Counted from the first letter of the stretch, positions 51,494 through 60,519 are shown. The stretch is DNA of 64,000 nucleotides from Armatimonadota bacterium (GCA_031459855.1 JAVKHP010000001.1:62001-126000), one strand, 5' to 3'. Numbers and translations are program-made. Notes: a model not told the origin generated them from the letters alone.

Positions 51494-52423
51494 TCATGGG
51501 CGCAATGTGTCGGCCTCCGCCAGGGCGGCGGCCACGCTGGCCACCGTCTTCGCAGACGTGCGCTCCCACACCTCCCGCAGGTGCTGGCCTAGCCGGGTCG
51601 GCGTCTCGAACTGCCGGTCGGCCACCATGTCCAGCAGGGTCACGTCGGGGGTGTGCCCGATGGCCGTCACCAGCACGCACGGCAGCTGCAGGGCCGCTCT
51701 GGCCACCGCGGGGTCCTCGAAGACCTCCAGGCCAGACCCGCCGCCCCGGACCACGGCCAGCACGGGAGGGGCGTCGTCGACGGCCCGGGCCAGGGCAGCG
51801 GCCACCTCCGCCGCCGAGCCCAGGCTGGCCCGCCGCCACTCCAGCCTGCAGGCCTCCGCGGCGGACCCCAGGGCAGCCAGGATGTCGCGGTCCACCACGC
51901 TCTCCAGGCCTGTGAGAAGCACGACGCGGGGCTTCTCACCCCGGTAGAAGGCGGAGGCCAGCAGACCATCGAGGTCCCGGCTTTCCCTCGCCGCCCGGGC
52001 TCGAAGGATCTCAGCCCGGGCGAGGTCCTGCTCGGAGAGCGCTGGTCTCTCCACGCCCATGAGCTCGGCCACGTGGAAGACCAGCCGCAGCCCCTCGCCG
52101 CTGTCCTGCGCCTGCACCCGCAGGACGCCTTTGAGCACCGCTGTCTGGCCCTCGCGGAGGGCGCCGCGCAGGGAGACCGGAATGCGGATCGAGATCTGCC
52201 TGCCCGGGACGTATTCGTCCTCCAGGCGGTCGTAGCAGAAGCCGTTGTACTCGCGACCGCTGCCGGGCCGCCAGACGCCCTTCAACAGGACCGGCGTGGC
52301 GTACCTGGAGATGCGCAGGCTGGCCTCCAGGGCGAGGAGGAGAGAGGAGGGGGTGTGGATTGAGCCCGCGCTCGATTCCCCCTGCACACTCTCGAATGTT
52401 CTTCCCTCCTGCCTTCCGTCCAT
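51494..52423 (-). CDS. Shortened exonuclease VII large-subunit-like nuclease
   Basis: The 309-aa protein has an N-terminal OB-like region (about 35-125, GREYNGFCYDRLEDEYVPG) and an XseA-type catalytic core with VLAVVRGGGSGLEVFEDPAV and CVLVTAIGHTPDVTLLDMVA DRQFETPT (residues about 250-275), as in XseA. E. coli XseA is about 450 aa; the long C-terminal coiled coil that binds XseB is absent, and no xseB is present. It could cut single-stranded DNA in the defence response. It is the last gene of the drm operon, 38 bases after drmC. I know of no XseA-like gene as a standard DISARM part. Confidence 0.8.
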   Translation of the reverse strand: MDGRQEGRTFESVQGESSAGSIHTPSSLLLALEASLRISRYATPVLLKGVWRPGSGREYNGFCYDRLEDEYVPGRQISIRIPVSLRGALREGQTAVLKGVLRVQAQDSGEGLRLVFHVAELMGVERPALSEQDLARAEILRARAARESRDLDGLLASAFYRGEKPRVVLLTGLESVVDRDILAALGSAAEACRLEWRRASLGSAAEVAAALARAVDDAPPVLAVVRGGGSGLEVFEDPAVARAALQLPCVLVTAIGHTPDVTLLDMVADRQFETPTRLGQHLREVWERTSAKTVASVAAALAEADTLRP

Positions 52424-52461
52424 GTCGCGTCGACCTGCGCCTCGTCAGCCACGTGCCTGCT

Positions 52462-52953
52462 TTACGGCGTTCTTCCCGTGGCCAGACGGTCGATGAGGGC
52501 GGCGATCTGCCATGCGGGGTCACCCTCCACGAGGAGCGCGATCTCGAGGTTGGCAACCAGGCCGCCCCAGGTGAGGTTGGCCGACCCGACGATGGCCCTC
52601 CGGCGGTCCGCCACGACCGCCTTCGCGTGGAGCAGGCCGGTGCCCCGCGCCGCAAGGTCGACCAGGGTCATATGCGGGTAGCTCCCCCGCAGACGGGCCA
52701 GCCTTGCGGCCGTCTCGGCGTCCACGCTGCTGGTCGACGAGACCACGCAGATGACCCGTACGCCAGCCGCCAGGGCGCGCTCCACGTGGTCCATCAGGAT
52801 CCCGGAACCCGGGCCCACCCGGTAGGCCGCGATGTGGAGTTCCGATGCGGCCGACCGGATGAGCTCCACGAGAGCTGGCTCGATGCCCCGGATTGAGCCG
52901 CCCACCAGCTCCGGCCCGGTCGCCAGCACCGTGACCATGGCGGGGACGCTCAT
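52462..52953 (-). CDS. drmC: DISARM protein DrmC (phospholipase D-like)
   Basis: The 163-aa protein has one PLD (HKD) motif: LLHAKAVVADRRRAIVGSAN followed by LTWGGLVANLEIALL, with His109, Lys111 and Asn126. The N-terminal half has the PLD-like strand LHIAAYRVGPGSGILMDHV. DISARM DrmC has this fold and is dispensable in some systems; PLD-type enzymes with one motif act as dimers. The ATG overlaps the drmB stop by four bases (ATGA). Confidence 0.87.
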   Translation of the reverse strand: MSVPAMVTVLATGPELVGGSIRGIEPALVELIRSAASELHIAAYRVGPGSGILMDHVERALAAGVRVICVVSSTSSVDAETAARLARLRGSYPHMTLVDLAARGTGLLHAKAVVADRRRAIVGSANLTWGGLVANLEIALLVEGDPAWQIAALIDRLATGRTP

Positions 52954-54698
52954 GCGTTCTCCAGCAGGATCTGCCTGTCCAGCCAGAGATTCCGGTGCTC
53001 GCAGGAGGTCTCCGGAAGAACCGTGCACGCGTAGCACGACGCCCCCGACGTCGACCCAGCAGAGAAGCGGCGCTCGTCGCACAGGCTTCCATTCGAGCAG
53101 TACAGCATGGCGTCCACAGCCAGATCCACAATCTCCTGGAACCGCGGCGCCAGGGCCACCAGTCCTCCCATGGACGCGTCCGTGCCGGGCTGGGCGGTGT
53201 ACAGGACCAGGGCCCCGGTGGCACCTTCGGACTCCTCGCGCAGGTAGACGCGCTCGCGTATGGACGCGGCTCCGTAGCCGGAGTGGATCGCGATTGCGCG
53301 GATGAGTAGGTGCGAAAGGGTGTGCCACCAGACGAACACGGGGTGCAGCTCGACGTGTGCGGGCGTGCAGACGAGTTCGTCATAGCGCCGGTCAGTTCTT
53401 GCCCGGTTCCATTCGCGCGCCGCATTTCCCTGCAGCGGCGGGTGGCGGAGGCCCGGGTGCGCGTCCGAATCGAGTGTGATGAGGATTCCCTCTCCCGGAT
53501 AGTCCAGACCGGGATACCACTTTGTGCCGCCGGCGTCCCTCCACGAGACATCGACGCGGGTCGCGCTGCGCTGGGGATCCACCATCCGGAAATAGCCCCG
53601 TTTGACCATGAGGACGCGCAGCCGGGGGATGGGTACGGCCCTGAGGCGGACCCCGGGGCCGTCCGCGGCTCCGGCACGCTGCGGGGTGATCTCAAAGCCA
53701 GCATCGGGGTCCCACGCCGCTCCGTGTGTTGCGGCCGACAGCAGGGCCTGCATCTCCGCATGGAGGAGTTCTTCCCGCGACCCGGGGGGCGGTTCGAGAA
53801 GCTCCAGGCAGGCGCGGATCACCCGTCTCGGGTCGTCCGAGGCCGCCCGGCGGATGTTCTCCACGGCGTCCCAGAGACGCGGCTGGCGGGTTGCCAGCCT
53901 TTGCAGCCTCCCGGTGAAGTCCTTCAGCCAGCTCTCCTCTCTGCCGGGGACCGGCGCGTCCAGCGATTGCAGGACGGCCATGATGGCCGGTATCTGAAGG
54001 AGCTGGTGCAGGCGTGTGTGCGCGGGTGGGAGCGTGAAGATGGCTTCGATGTCGGGGACGTAGAGATTGCTGGCCTGACGCTGCACAAGCACGGCGTGAT
54101 GGTCACACCCCGTGCGCGTGGGAGGATCCTCGGGCCGCTCGCGCTCGGGAAACCGACCGCTGCAGGGCCACCTGCCCTCGTACAGCCGGGCGAGCGAAGC
54201 ATCCGCCCCGCATAGCGGGCAGCGGACCCGCAGGTCGCGGATGCGGCTGACGCCGCCGAACCAGTGGAACCAGTCTCTGTGCTGGCACTGAGAGCCACGG
54301 CCGTGGATCAGCGAGTGCCAGCTGACCTCGTCCAGGTGACCCCTGCTGCAGGCCATGAGGAAGCGGACCGCCTGCACCCTCCTTTTCCCGCGCCCCCCGG
54401 GCCCGCACTCGGGACAGTCACGCGCGTAGAGGATGGAGTGCTCGGTGCAGATTGCCCACTTGGGGAAGGGCCGGGTGGGCCAGGGAGGATCGTGGACACC
54501 CGGAAGCCGGTACACCCGGCCGTCCAGCATGGCGGCCAGTCTGCCGGCAGAGATCTCCCTCTCCTGTGGATCCACCCGATCGGGGAAGTACCCGCAGTCG
54601 GGGTGGAGGATCATTCTCGGACCGTGAATGCTTTCCAGAAGCGCACCGGGCCCGTAAGTGATGAGGAACTGCGACTGGCGGACCTGCTGGCGGCCCAT
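52950..54698 (-). CDS. drmB: DISARM protein DrmB (DUF1998)
   Basis: The 582-aa protein starts with QSQFLITYGPGALLESIHGP, the characteristic DrmB opening. It has cysteine pairs that bind zinc (CTEHSILYARDCPECG; RVRCPLCGADAS), WWHTLSHLLIRAIAIHSGYG, and the DUF1998 end CDERRFSAGSTSGASCYACT with further cysteines. DrmB partners the helicase DrmA to form the core DISARM complex that senses incoming DNA ends. ATG 54698 has a GGAGGAAG site, 20 bases after drmA. Confidence 0.92.
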   Translation of the reverse strand: MGRQQVRQSQFLITYGPGALLESIHGPRMILHPDCGYFPDRVDPQEREISAGRLAAMLDGRVYRLPGVHDPPWPTRPFPKWAICTEHSILYARDCPECGPGGRGKRRVQAVRFLMACSRGHLDEVSWHSLIHGRGSQCQHRDWFHWFGGVSRIRDLRVRCPLCGADASLARLYEGRWPCSGRFPERERPEDPPTRTGCDHHAVLVQRQASNLYVPDIEAIFTLPPAHTRLHQLLQIPAIMAVLQSLDAPVPGREESWLKDFTGRLQRLATRQPRLWDAVENIRRAASDDPRRVIRACLELLEPPPGSREELLHAEMQALLSAATHGAAWDPDAGFEITPQRAGAADGPGVRLRAVPIPRLRVLMVKRGYFRMVDPQRSATRVDVSWRDAGGTKWYPGLDYPGEGILITLDSDAHPGLRHPPLQGNAAREWNRARTDRRYDELVCTPAHVELHPVFVWWHTLSHLLIRAIAIHSGYGAASIRERVYLREESEGATGALVLYTAQPGTDASMGGLVALAPRFQEIVDLAVDAMLYCSNGSLCDERRFSAGSTSGASCYACTVLPETSCEHRNLWLDRQILLENA

Positions 54699-54717
54699 GG
54701 TCTTCCTCCGCGACCCG

Positions 54718-57700
54718 TCAGCCGGTGCTCACGGGCACCGTGTCCTCGACGTCCCGGAGCGACTGGGGTGCCATGTCGTAGACGGCACGACCGGCATTCC
54801 TGTGTTCGGCATCGCCCAGCACCACGCTGTGCTGCGGGGGATCCCCGAAACAGTACTCGACGTAAACGAGGTCATGCCACGCCGCCGACGCCTGAGCCCA
54901 ACGGTCGAGAGCGGCGTCCAGGATCTGCCGGACGTGTCCGGGGTCAGGACGTCTGAGGCGCGGCTGTGCCGCGGCGCGGGCCTCAAAGGTCCCGGCAACC
55001 CACGCCTCGTCCTGGCGGCGGGAGCGCATGTCGCCTGCCGTTGTGTCCACATGCCAGGGGTGACCCGACTCCCTGGAGCACCGGAGCAGGGCGACGGCGG
55101 CCGGTCCGCCGGCCCGCCCGGCCACCTGCGGGGAGAAGGGCATCACGCTCACGGGCTCCACGAAGGCGTGAAGCCTGCGGTGGAACCCAATGAAGAACTC
55201 GTAGTGGCTGAGGTCCCTCGGCCTCGTCACCCGCAGGAAGGTGACCACCAGTCCGCCGCGGCCGCGGCCCACGCGCCCGGTGGCTTGGACGTAGGCCGAG
55301 GTTGTCTTCGGCTGGCCGGCCACAAACATCAGGCTGAGTCTCCGGACATCCACCCCGGTTCCGAACATGGAGGTGGTCAGCAGGATATCCGGGGCGCTGT
55401 CGGGCAGGCGCCGCTCCAGCCGGCTGAGGATTTCGGGCAGCTGGGTTGATCCGACACGGCTCGACAGCTCTATGAGGCCGTCCTCCGTGATGGGGCGCGG
55501 GTTCCCGTGGCCGGCGAGCGCGCCGCGGATCCATTCCTGGACGTCCTGCCGGCACAGGCTCCTGGCGCCGGCGAGCTCACGGATCGCGTTGAAGAACGCC
55601 ACCAGGGTCCACCACGGATCAGCGGTGCTGTCTCCCAGGTCCAGGCGGACCTCGTGAGCGGACTGGAGAAGCCGCGCCATGATCCTGAACACCGGCGTCA
55701 GGGGGCCGCGACCGGGAGCGCAGACGCCGACGTAGAGGCGACCGGGCGGCCCCTCCTCAAGCGGGTGCGGCTCCCTCTCGCGGAGGAAGAAGCGGTCGTC
55801 CCAGCTCAGGCCGTGCGGCGGAAACACGTAGAGCCTCCTGAGGAAGAGGGATTCCACCTGGTCCTGCGCCTGGCGGATGGTGGCGGTCGACGCTATGTAC
55901 TTCGCGTGGTACTCGGAATCGCTGCCCGCAGTTCGCCTGGCGCAGAGCTTGTCGACCACCGCCTCGTAGAGGCCGAACATGCTTCCGAGGGGGCCCTCCA
56001 GGAGGTGAAGCTCGTCCTGGATGATGAGCTGCGGAGGTTCGAAGGGAGCCACAACCTGTGCGAGTGCCTTGAGCACGGCGGGGCTTTCGGTTCCATCCCG
56101 GTAGTACCCCAGGAACGGATGGAACCGGTCGACGTTGCCGAATAATGAGGCCGCCCGCGGTTCCCAGGACAGCCTCGCGAACTTGTCCGCCGTTGCGATC
56201 ACCACCGAGGGGCAGCGGCGGTAAATCTGCTCGTCCACGGTGAGAGCCGGGATGGGCACCGACACACTGAGGTAAGTCCTGTGACTGCCGGAGCCCGGGC
56301 GCACGAAGGCAGGTGCGGTGCGGAAGGCGAGGCCGTCCGGCGAGGTCACGGCCTGGCCACGGGGCAACACCAGCTGGTAGACCTGTGTGGCGCCCGTGTC
56401 CGCACCTGGGCCGGCGCTCGCGTCACACGGGACGCCCTCCGCCCAGAGCACCCCGTCATTCAGCGGGCACCGCGGCCGCGGGCAGAAGATGTCGAAATCG
56501 ATTTCGTGAGCGCCACCCTTGGGCCCCGTGATCCTGCGGATGAAATAGCCGGGGCGCCCGGCGTGGGCGGTCAGCTGTACCCCGGACCCCTTCAGCACCG
56601 TCTCCAGCCAGTCGTGAATCTCGTCTGCCAGGACGTCCCGGCCGCAGGACAGGCGGACCTCCAGAGCAGCGGCGGTGCTGTCCGCCAGCCGAGTGAGGGA
56701 GACGTCGAGGACCTCAAAGGCGGGGTGGCCTGGCGATCGTCTCGCTGCCTGCAGGATCCGCTGGGGGCTCCGCGCTTCCACCAGCCAGGAAAGTGTGTGC
56801 ACGCCCTGGGGAAGCGTGTCGAACGCCAGGACGCCGCCGCACGCCGGGCACTCCAGCACCTGAGCCGGCTCCCCCCGGTGGGCTCCACCGCCCGACGGCT
56901 TCTTCAGGGCGTACATGGCCCCAGGGTTCGAGGGCGGACCTGAACCGAGATGGTTCGGCGTGACGTTGCCGCCCACCCAGAGTCCTATGGCGAACCGCGC
57001 CGTGCCCCAGATGAATTGATCGCGGATGTTGCACCGGGCAGGCCTCCAGCCCACCGGCCCGCCGCCCCTCAGCCCGAGTACCCGGAGGTACTCGCAGGCG
57101 GTTATCATCCGGAGGGCGCGTCGGAACTGCTGGATGGTCAGAAGCCGGAGGGTGTACCTGGAAATCACGGCGGTGCCGGCCCCGTTGCCGACCCTCCGGC
57201 GCAGCGCGCGCCTCCGGCGGTACGCGATGGCGAAGGCCATCAGCGCCAGGTAGGCCTCCGTCTTTCCCAGTCCGGTGGGGACCCAGAGTAGGTCCAGGGC
57301 GTCCCTGTCGTAAGAGTCCGGCCTGACGATCGACTCCAGCACGCTCAGGATGAACGCGAGCTGGAACGGCCTCCAGCGGAAGGGTCCGGCCATTTCGCCG
57401 CCGGCCCAATGGTGCTGCAGGGACACCGCCCGGCAGGAGAAGCAGAAGGCAAGGCGGGCCTCCCTGTCGCTCAGCAGGAGCTCCAGCCCGGCACGCATCC
57501 GGCGGGCCGCGTCGCCGGCCTGGTTGAACAGATGCCAGACCGCATCGTGGTACCCGCGGCTCTCCAGGGCGATCCGATCGGCCTCCTGCTTCCACTCCGC
57601 GACCCGCTGCTCGAAGAGGCGGACGAGCGGCTCAAGGGCGCGGCGCAGCTCTTCCGGCTCCCAGCACTCGGCGAGAACATCCGCGCGCAGCTCGGGGGTG

Positions 57701-58719
57701 GATGGCAGGTCCTCCGGCCAGCCGGCGTCGGAGGTGAGCACCGCGTAAACCGGAATGAACTCGCTCCGGACGTGCGGGGCGGTGAACCTTTCCCGGATCT
57801 CCCGCGCCAGGACGGCACCATCCGGCCAGGTGAGGGCGCGGAGGTGTTCCAGCTGCTCCGGAGGAGCGTCAGTTCCGGGATCGCGCTCGGGATCCACCTC
57901 CCTCCAGACGGCGGAGCACATGTGGCCCCGCGCCCGAATCGCTCTGTGACGGTGGAGGAGCTCGAGGACCAGTGCCTCCCGGTCAGCACCGCCGGTCATC
58001 GGAGTCCGCATGGGCGACGGCTCCGGATGCGACAGCACCCGAAGCTGCGGCTGGAAGATGTGGTCCGCGGGGTCGGTCCGGGAGGACCGGCGCTGCAGCC
58101 GGTTTATCAGGTACAGCGTGACCGTCGCTCTCGTCCGCCGTTCCCCGGGAACCCACCGCGTCCGGATGTGCAGGGAAAGCTCGCAGTCGGGGTGCTGCTC
58201 CGGGAGCGCTCCGTTGGGGCCCAGGCATACGACCCGGGCCTCGCCAATCCCGACCGTCACATCGCCGACCCAGACCCGCGGGTGACGCCTCCACTCGCGG
58301 GGCTTCTGCCGGTCATCCTCCGGCAGGTACCGCGCCCAGGTGACGCACAGATCCAGGGACACCCGGGAGTCGGTCTCGACCTCGAAGGTGATCCCCATCC
58401 CGCAGGGCCGGGCAGCGGGGTCGAGCTCCGGTGGTGCCACGAAAGCGCCGGGTTCTCCGGCATCATCCGTGTCGTCCTCAGCTGACAGAAACTCCACCTC
58501 GTTCACCGGGATGGCCTGCTCGGCTTCGGGGTCACGGGACCGGGGGACATCTCCTTGTTCCGGCCGGGGTGCCAGGACCGCCGTCAGGTACAGCGCACAG
58601 GGGTCGTCCCGCCGGACGAGCTCCTCAGGCCCATCCCGCGGTCCGAGCAGGTCCCTGACAAGGTCCGTCAGGATTCGGAGCCTCGTGCCGTCCGCGAAGA
58701 CCCCTCCGGATCCGGACAT
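54718..58719 (-). CDS. drmA: DISARM helicase DrmA
   Basis: The 1333-aa SF2 helicase has an N-terminal DrmA domain (LRILTDLVRDLLGPRDGPEE, CALYLTAVLAPRPEQGD), Walker A LLWVPTGLGKTEAYLALM (about 478-495), a DExH-type box LIIQDELHLLEGPLGSMFG, motif III IASTATIRQAQDQ, and motifs V/VI ILLTTSMFGTGVDVRRLSL and AYVQATGRVGRGRGG. Cysteine pairs (CPACGG, CPRPRCP) may bind zinc. DrmA with DrmB restricts phage DNA. ATG 58719 lies inside the end of the glycosylase gene (about 50-base overlap). Confidence 0.93.
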   Translation of the reverse strand: MSGSGGVFADGTRLRILTDLVRDLLGPRDGPEELVRRDDPCALYLTAVLAPRPEQGDVPRSRDPEAEQAIPVNEVEFLSAEDDTDDAGEPGAFVAPPELDPAARPCGMGITFEVETDSRVSLDLCVTWARYLPEDDRQKPREWRRHPRVWVGDVTVGIGEARVVCLGPNGALPEQHPDCELSLHIRTRWVPGERRTRATVTLYLINRLQRRSSRTDPADHIFQPQLRVLSHPEPSPMRTPMTGGADREALVLELLHRHRAIRARGHMCSAVWREVDPERDPGTDAPPEQLEHLRALTWPDGAVLAREIRERFTAPHVRSEFIPVYAVLTSDAGWPEDLPSTPELRADVLAECWEPEELRRALEPLVRLFEQRVAEWKQEADRIALESRGYHDAVWHLFNQAGDAARRMRAGLELLLSDREARLAFCFSCRAVSLQHHWAGGEMAGPFRWRPFQLAFILSVLESIVRPDSYDRDALDLLWVPTGLGKTEAYLALMAFAIAYRRRRALRRRVGNGAGTAVISRYTLRLLTIQQFRRALRMITACEYLRVLGLRGGGPVGWRPARCNIRDQFIWGTARFAIGLWVGGNVTPNHLGSGPPSNPGAMYALKKPSGGGAHRGEPAQVLECPACGGVLAFDTLPQGVHTLSWLVEARSPQRILQAARRSPGHPAFEVLDVSLTRLADSTAAALEVRLSCGRDVLADEIHDWLETVLKGSGVQLTAHAGRPGYFIRRITGPKGGAHEIDFDIFCPRPRCPLNDGVLWAEGVPCDASAGPGADTGATQVYQLVLPRGQAVTSPDGLAFRTAPAFVRPGSGSHRTYLSVSVPIPALTVDEQIYRRCPSVVIATADKFARLSWEPRAASLFGNVDRFHPFLGYYRDGTESPAVLKALAQVVAPFEPPQLIIQDELHLLEGPLGSMFGLYEAVVDKLCARRTAGSDSEYHAKYIASTATIRQAQDQVESLFLRRLYVFPPHGLSWDDRFFLREREPHPLEEGPPGRLYVGVCAPGRGPLTPVFRIMARLLQSAHEVRLDLGDSTADPWWTLVAFFNAIRELAGARSLCRQDVQEWIRGALAGHGNPRPITEDGLIELSSRVGSTQLPEILSRLERRLPDSAPDILLTTSMFGTGVDVRRLSLMFVAGQPKTTSAYVQATGRVGRGRGGLVVTFLRVTRPRDLSHYEFFIGFHRRLHAFVEPVSVMPFSPQVAGRAGGPAAVALLRCSRESGHPWHVDTTAGDMRSRRQDEAWVAGTFEARAAAQPRLRRPDPGHVRQILDAALDRWAQASAAWHDLVYVEYCFGDPPQHSVVLGDAEHRNAGRAVYDMAPQSLRDVEDTVPVSTG

Positions 58720-59408
58720 TCCTCCACACCCCCCTTCATGCAGGCGTCCTCCAGGGGGCACCGGGAGCACAGCGGCCCGCGCGGGCGGCACACCGTTGCC
58801 GCCAGGTCGATCAGGGCCCAGTTGAACTCCCTGGGCCGGCGCCGGTCCAGCAGGTGCTCCAGGAGCGCGGCCACCTCGCGGCTCCGCCGCGGCTCTCCCC
58901 GGCACCCGATTGCGAAGAAGCGAGACACAACCCTGGCCGTGTTGGTGTCAACGACCGCCACGGGGCGTCCGAATGCGAAGCACGCGACCGCCCTCGCCAC
59001 GTATTCCCCGACTCCCGGAAGCGCCCGGAGCGCCTCGGCGTTCGCGGGCACCCTGCCACCGGCCTCGCGCCCGAGCAGCCTCCCCGCGCGCACCACGTCA
59101 CCGGCTCGCCAGTGGAGTCCCAGGGGTCTCAGCACCCTCTTCACCGACCCCGGGGGCGCGTCTGCAAGGGACCGCGGGGTGGGGAAGAGCCGCAGGAAGC
59201 GCCTGAAAACCGGCACGACCTGCTCGGCTCGGGTTCTCCTGAGCATCATCTCGGCCATGAGCACGTGGTACGGATCGCGGGTGCGCCGCCAGGGGAAGCG
59301 CCTGCCCGCTGTTTCCCACCAGCGGATCAACCTCCGCCGGAACAGACGGGTGACCGCGGGCGGGAGTGGCACGGGTGGTCGGACCGCACCCCCCGCGGAT
59401 GCGCTCAT
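58668..59408 (-). CDS. MIG-type DNA glycosylase (probable T:G mismatch-specific)
   Basis: The 246-aa HhH-GPD glycosylase has LMAEMMLRRTRAEQV (as in MIG, where MutY has LQQTQ), the helix-hairpin-helix LPGVGEYVARAVACFAFG with Tyr136 at the position of the MIG catalytic-pocket Tyr, catalytic Asp154 in VVDTNTARV, and an Fe-S site Cys207-x6-Cys214-x2-Cys217-x5-Cys223. In Methanothermobacter, Mig sits beside a cytosine-5 methyltransferase and removes T from T:G pairs left by deaminated 5-methylcytosine. Here it follows a C5 methyltransferase with a four-base overlap. Substrate is inferred; MutY-type A:G activity is possible. Confidence 0.85.
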   Translation of the reverse strand: MSASAGGAVRPPVPLPPAVTRLFRRRLIRWWETAGRRFPWRRTRDPYHVLMAEMMLRRTRAEQVVPVFRRFLRLFPTPRSLADAPPGSVKRVLRPLGLHWRAGDVVRAGRLLGREAGGRVPANAEALRALPGVGEYVARAVACFAFGRPVAVVDTNTARVVSRFFAIGCRGEPRRSREVAALLEHLLDRRRPREFNWALIDLAATVCRPRGPLCSRCPLEDACMKGGVEECPDPEGSSRTARGSES

Positions 59409-60367
59409 GACCGTGGCCCGCTCAGGGTGCGCACCACCGCCTCCATGACCGGAGGGCACACGGCGTTGCCCAGGAGGTGGATGCGCTGCCTGCGTGTGCC
59501 GTGACGGAGCACGAAGGAGGCGGGAAGGCCCATGGCTGCCCGGAGCTCCTCCGGTTGGAGCATCCGCATCAGCGGTGTTCCGGACTCCCACTTCACGATG
59601 GCGAAACGGTCGCGGGTGGTCACCGTCCGCAGCGGAACGTCGAGCCGCTGCCAGCCCCCGGCCCCATCCGTCCCATAGTACACGACCAGGAACGGTTCTC
59701 CGGGTCCGAGGGTGCGAATGGCCCGCATGGCGCGTTCCACCGTCGCCCGCGCGCGGCCCGGGGCGAACAGGGGAGTCCAGGCGTAGCGGCCGTCGAGGTC
59801 CACGACGCGCAGCGCCGGCACGAAACGGCGGCACCTCGGGATCACGGGAGGAGGCACCCGTTCGAGGTCGCACATGATGAACAGTCTCCTGCGCGACTGG
59901 GGCACGCCGAAGTCCCTCGCGTTCAGGATCTGCTCCCTGACCCGGTACCCGATGGAGGCGAGGCTTTCGAGCAGGCGGGGATACAGGTGCCAGCGTCGCA
60001 TCTGCGGCACGTTCTCGATGACGACCCAGCGGGGCTTCAGGACGCGGGCGAAGCGCACCACCTCGAAGGCTGTCATGGAGCTGTCGTCCGGGATACACCA
60101 CCCGCCCCTCGCGGGCGTGTGAGCACGGCACTCGGGGGAGCCGACGATCAGGTCCACGGCACCGACCTCGCGGGCGACCTGCCCCGCGCTGACGCGCCTC
60201 AGGTCGCAGCAGCGGGCGGCAGCCTCCGGGAAGTTGTCCCGGAACGTGCGGATCGCGAGGTCCCAGCGGTCGAACCCGGCCACAATCCTCGCCCCGGCGG
60301 CACGCGCTCCCACGCTTGAGCCGCCGGCCCCGCAGAACAGATCAACCGCGCGGATCACGCAGGCCAT
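59405..60367 (-). CDS. drmMII: DISARM cytosine-5 DNA methyltransferase (DrmMII)
   Basis: The 320-aa enzyme has motif I VDLFCGAGGSSVGARAAG, motif IV DLIVGSPECRAHT with catalytic Cys80, motif VI VVIENVPQM, motif VIII FGVPQSRRRLFIM and motif X HLLGNAVCPPV. The usual PCQ of motif IV is replaced by PEC, as in some relatives. It protects host DNA at DISARM sites; the recognition sequence cannot be deduced. It is the first gene of the operon, with a short leader that includes the CRISPR-like repeat. Confidence 0.92.
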   Translation of the reverse strand: MACVIRAVDLFCGAGGSSVGARAAGARIVAGFDRWDLAIRTFRDNFPEAAARCCDLRRVSAGQVAREVGAVDLIVGSPECRAHTPARGGWCIPDDSSMTAFEVVRFARVLKPRWVVIENVPQMRRWHLYPRLLESLASIGYRVREQILNARDFGVPQSRRRLFIMCDLERVPPPVIPRCRRFVPALRVVDLDGRYAWTPLFAPGRARATVERAMRAIRTLGPGEPFLVVYYGTDGAGGWQRLDVPLRTVTTRDRFAIVKWESGTPLMRMLQPEELRAAMGLPASFVLRHGTRRQRIHLLGNAVCPPVMEAVVRTLSGPRS

Positions 60368-60412
60368 CTCCGCCCCACGGTTGCAACAAGCAGCCCTCTC
60401 CCCTTTTTGTTT

Positions 60413-60455
60413 GTCGCAATCCCCTCATTTCGGGTCTCGATCTTTCGAGCTGATG
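60413..60455. repeat. CRISPR-repeat-like element, right copy
   Basis: This copy lies 45 bases upstream of the drmMII start and about 65 bases after the stop of the CARF-HTH gene. It reads GTCGCAATCCCC, then CTCATTTCGGGTCTCGATCT, TTCGAG, CTGATGG. It matches the left copy at 51447 in the same orientation. The minus-strand hairpin CTCGA/TCGAG could also serve as an operator for the operon or for the adjacent HTH protein. Confidence 0.7.
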
Positions 60456-60519
60456 GAAGGGGCGCATACCCTTCTCATCGGAGCCGGGCGGGCGCTCGCA
60501 TGGGACGTCCTCCTCATTC

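Noticed and set aside
58668-59408. Plain MutY adenine glycosylase for 8-oxoG repair
   Set aside because: It lacks the MutY C-terminal 8-oxoG recognition domain and has LRRT and a Tyr in the HhH region as in MIG, not LQQT and Ser.
51447-60455. Full CRISPR array at either flanking repeat
   Set aside because: Only one repeat copy is found at each place; no second unit occurs within 30-50 bases on either side, and no cas1 or cas2 is present.
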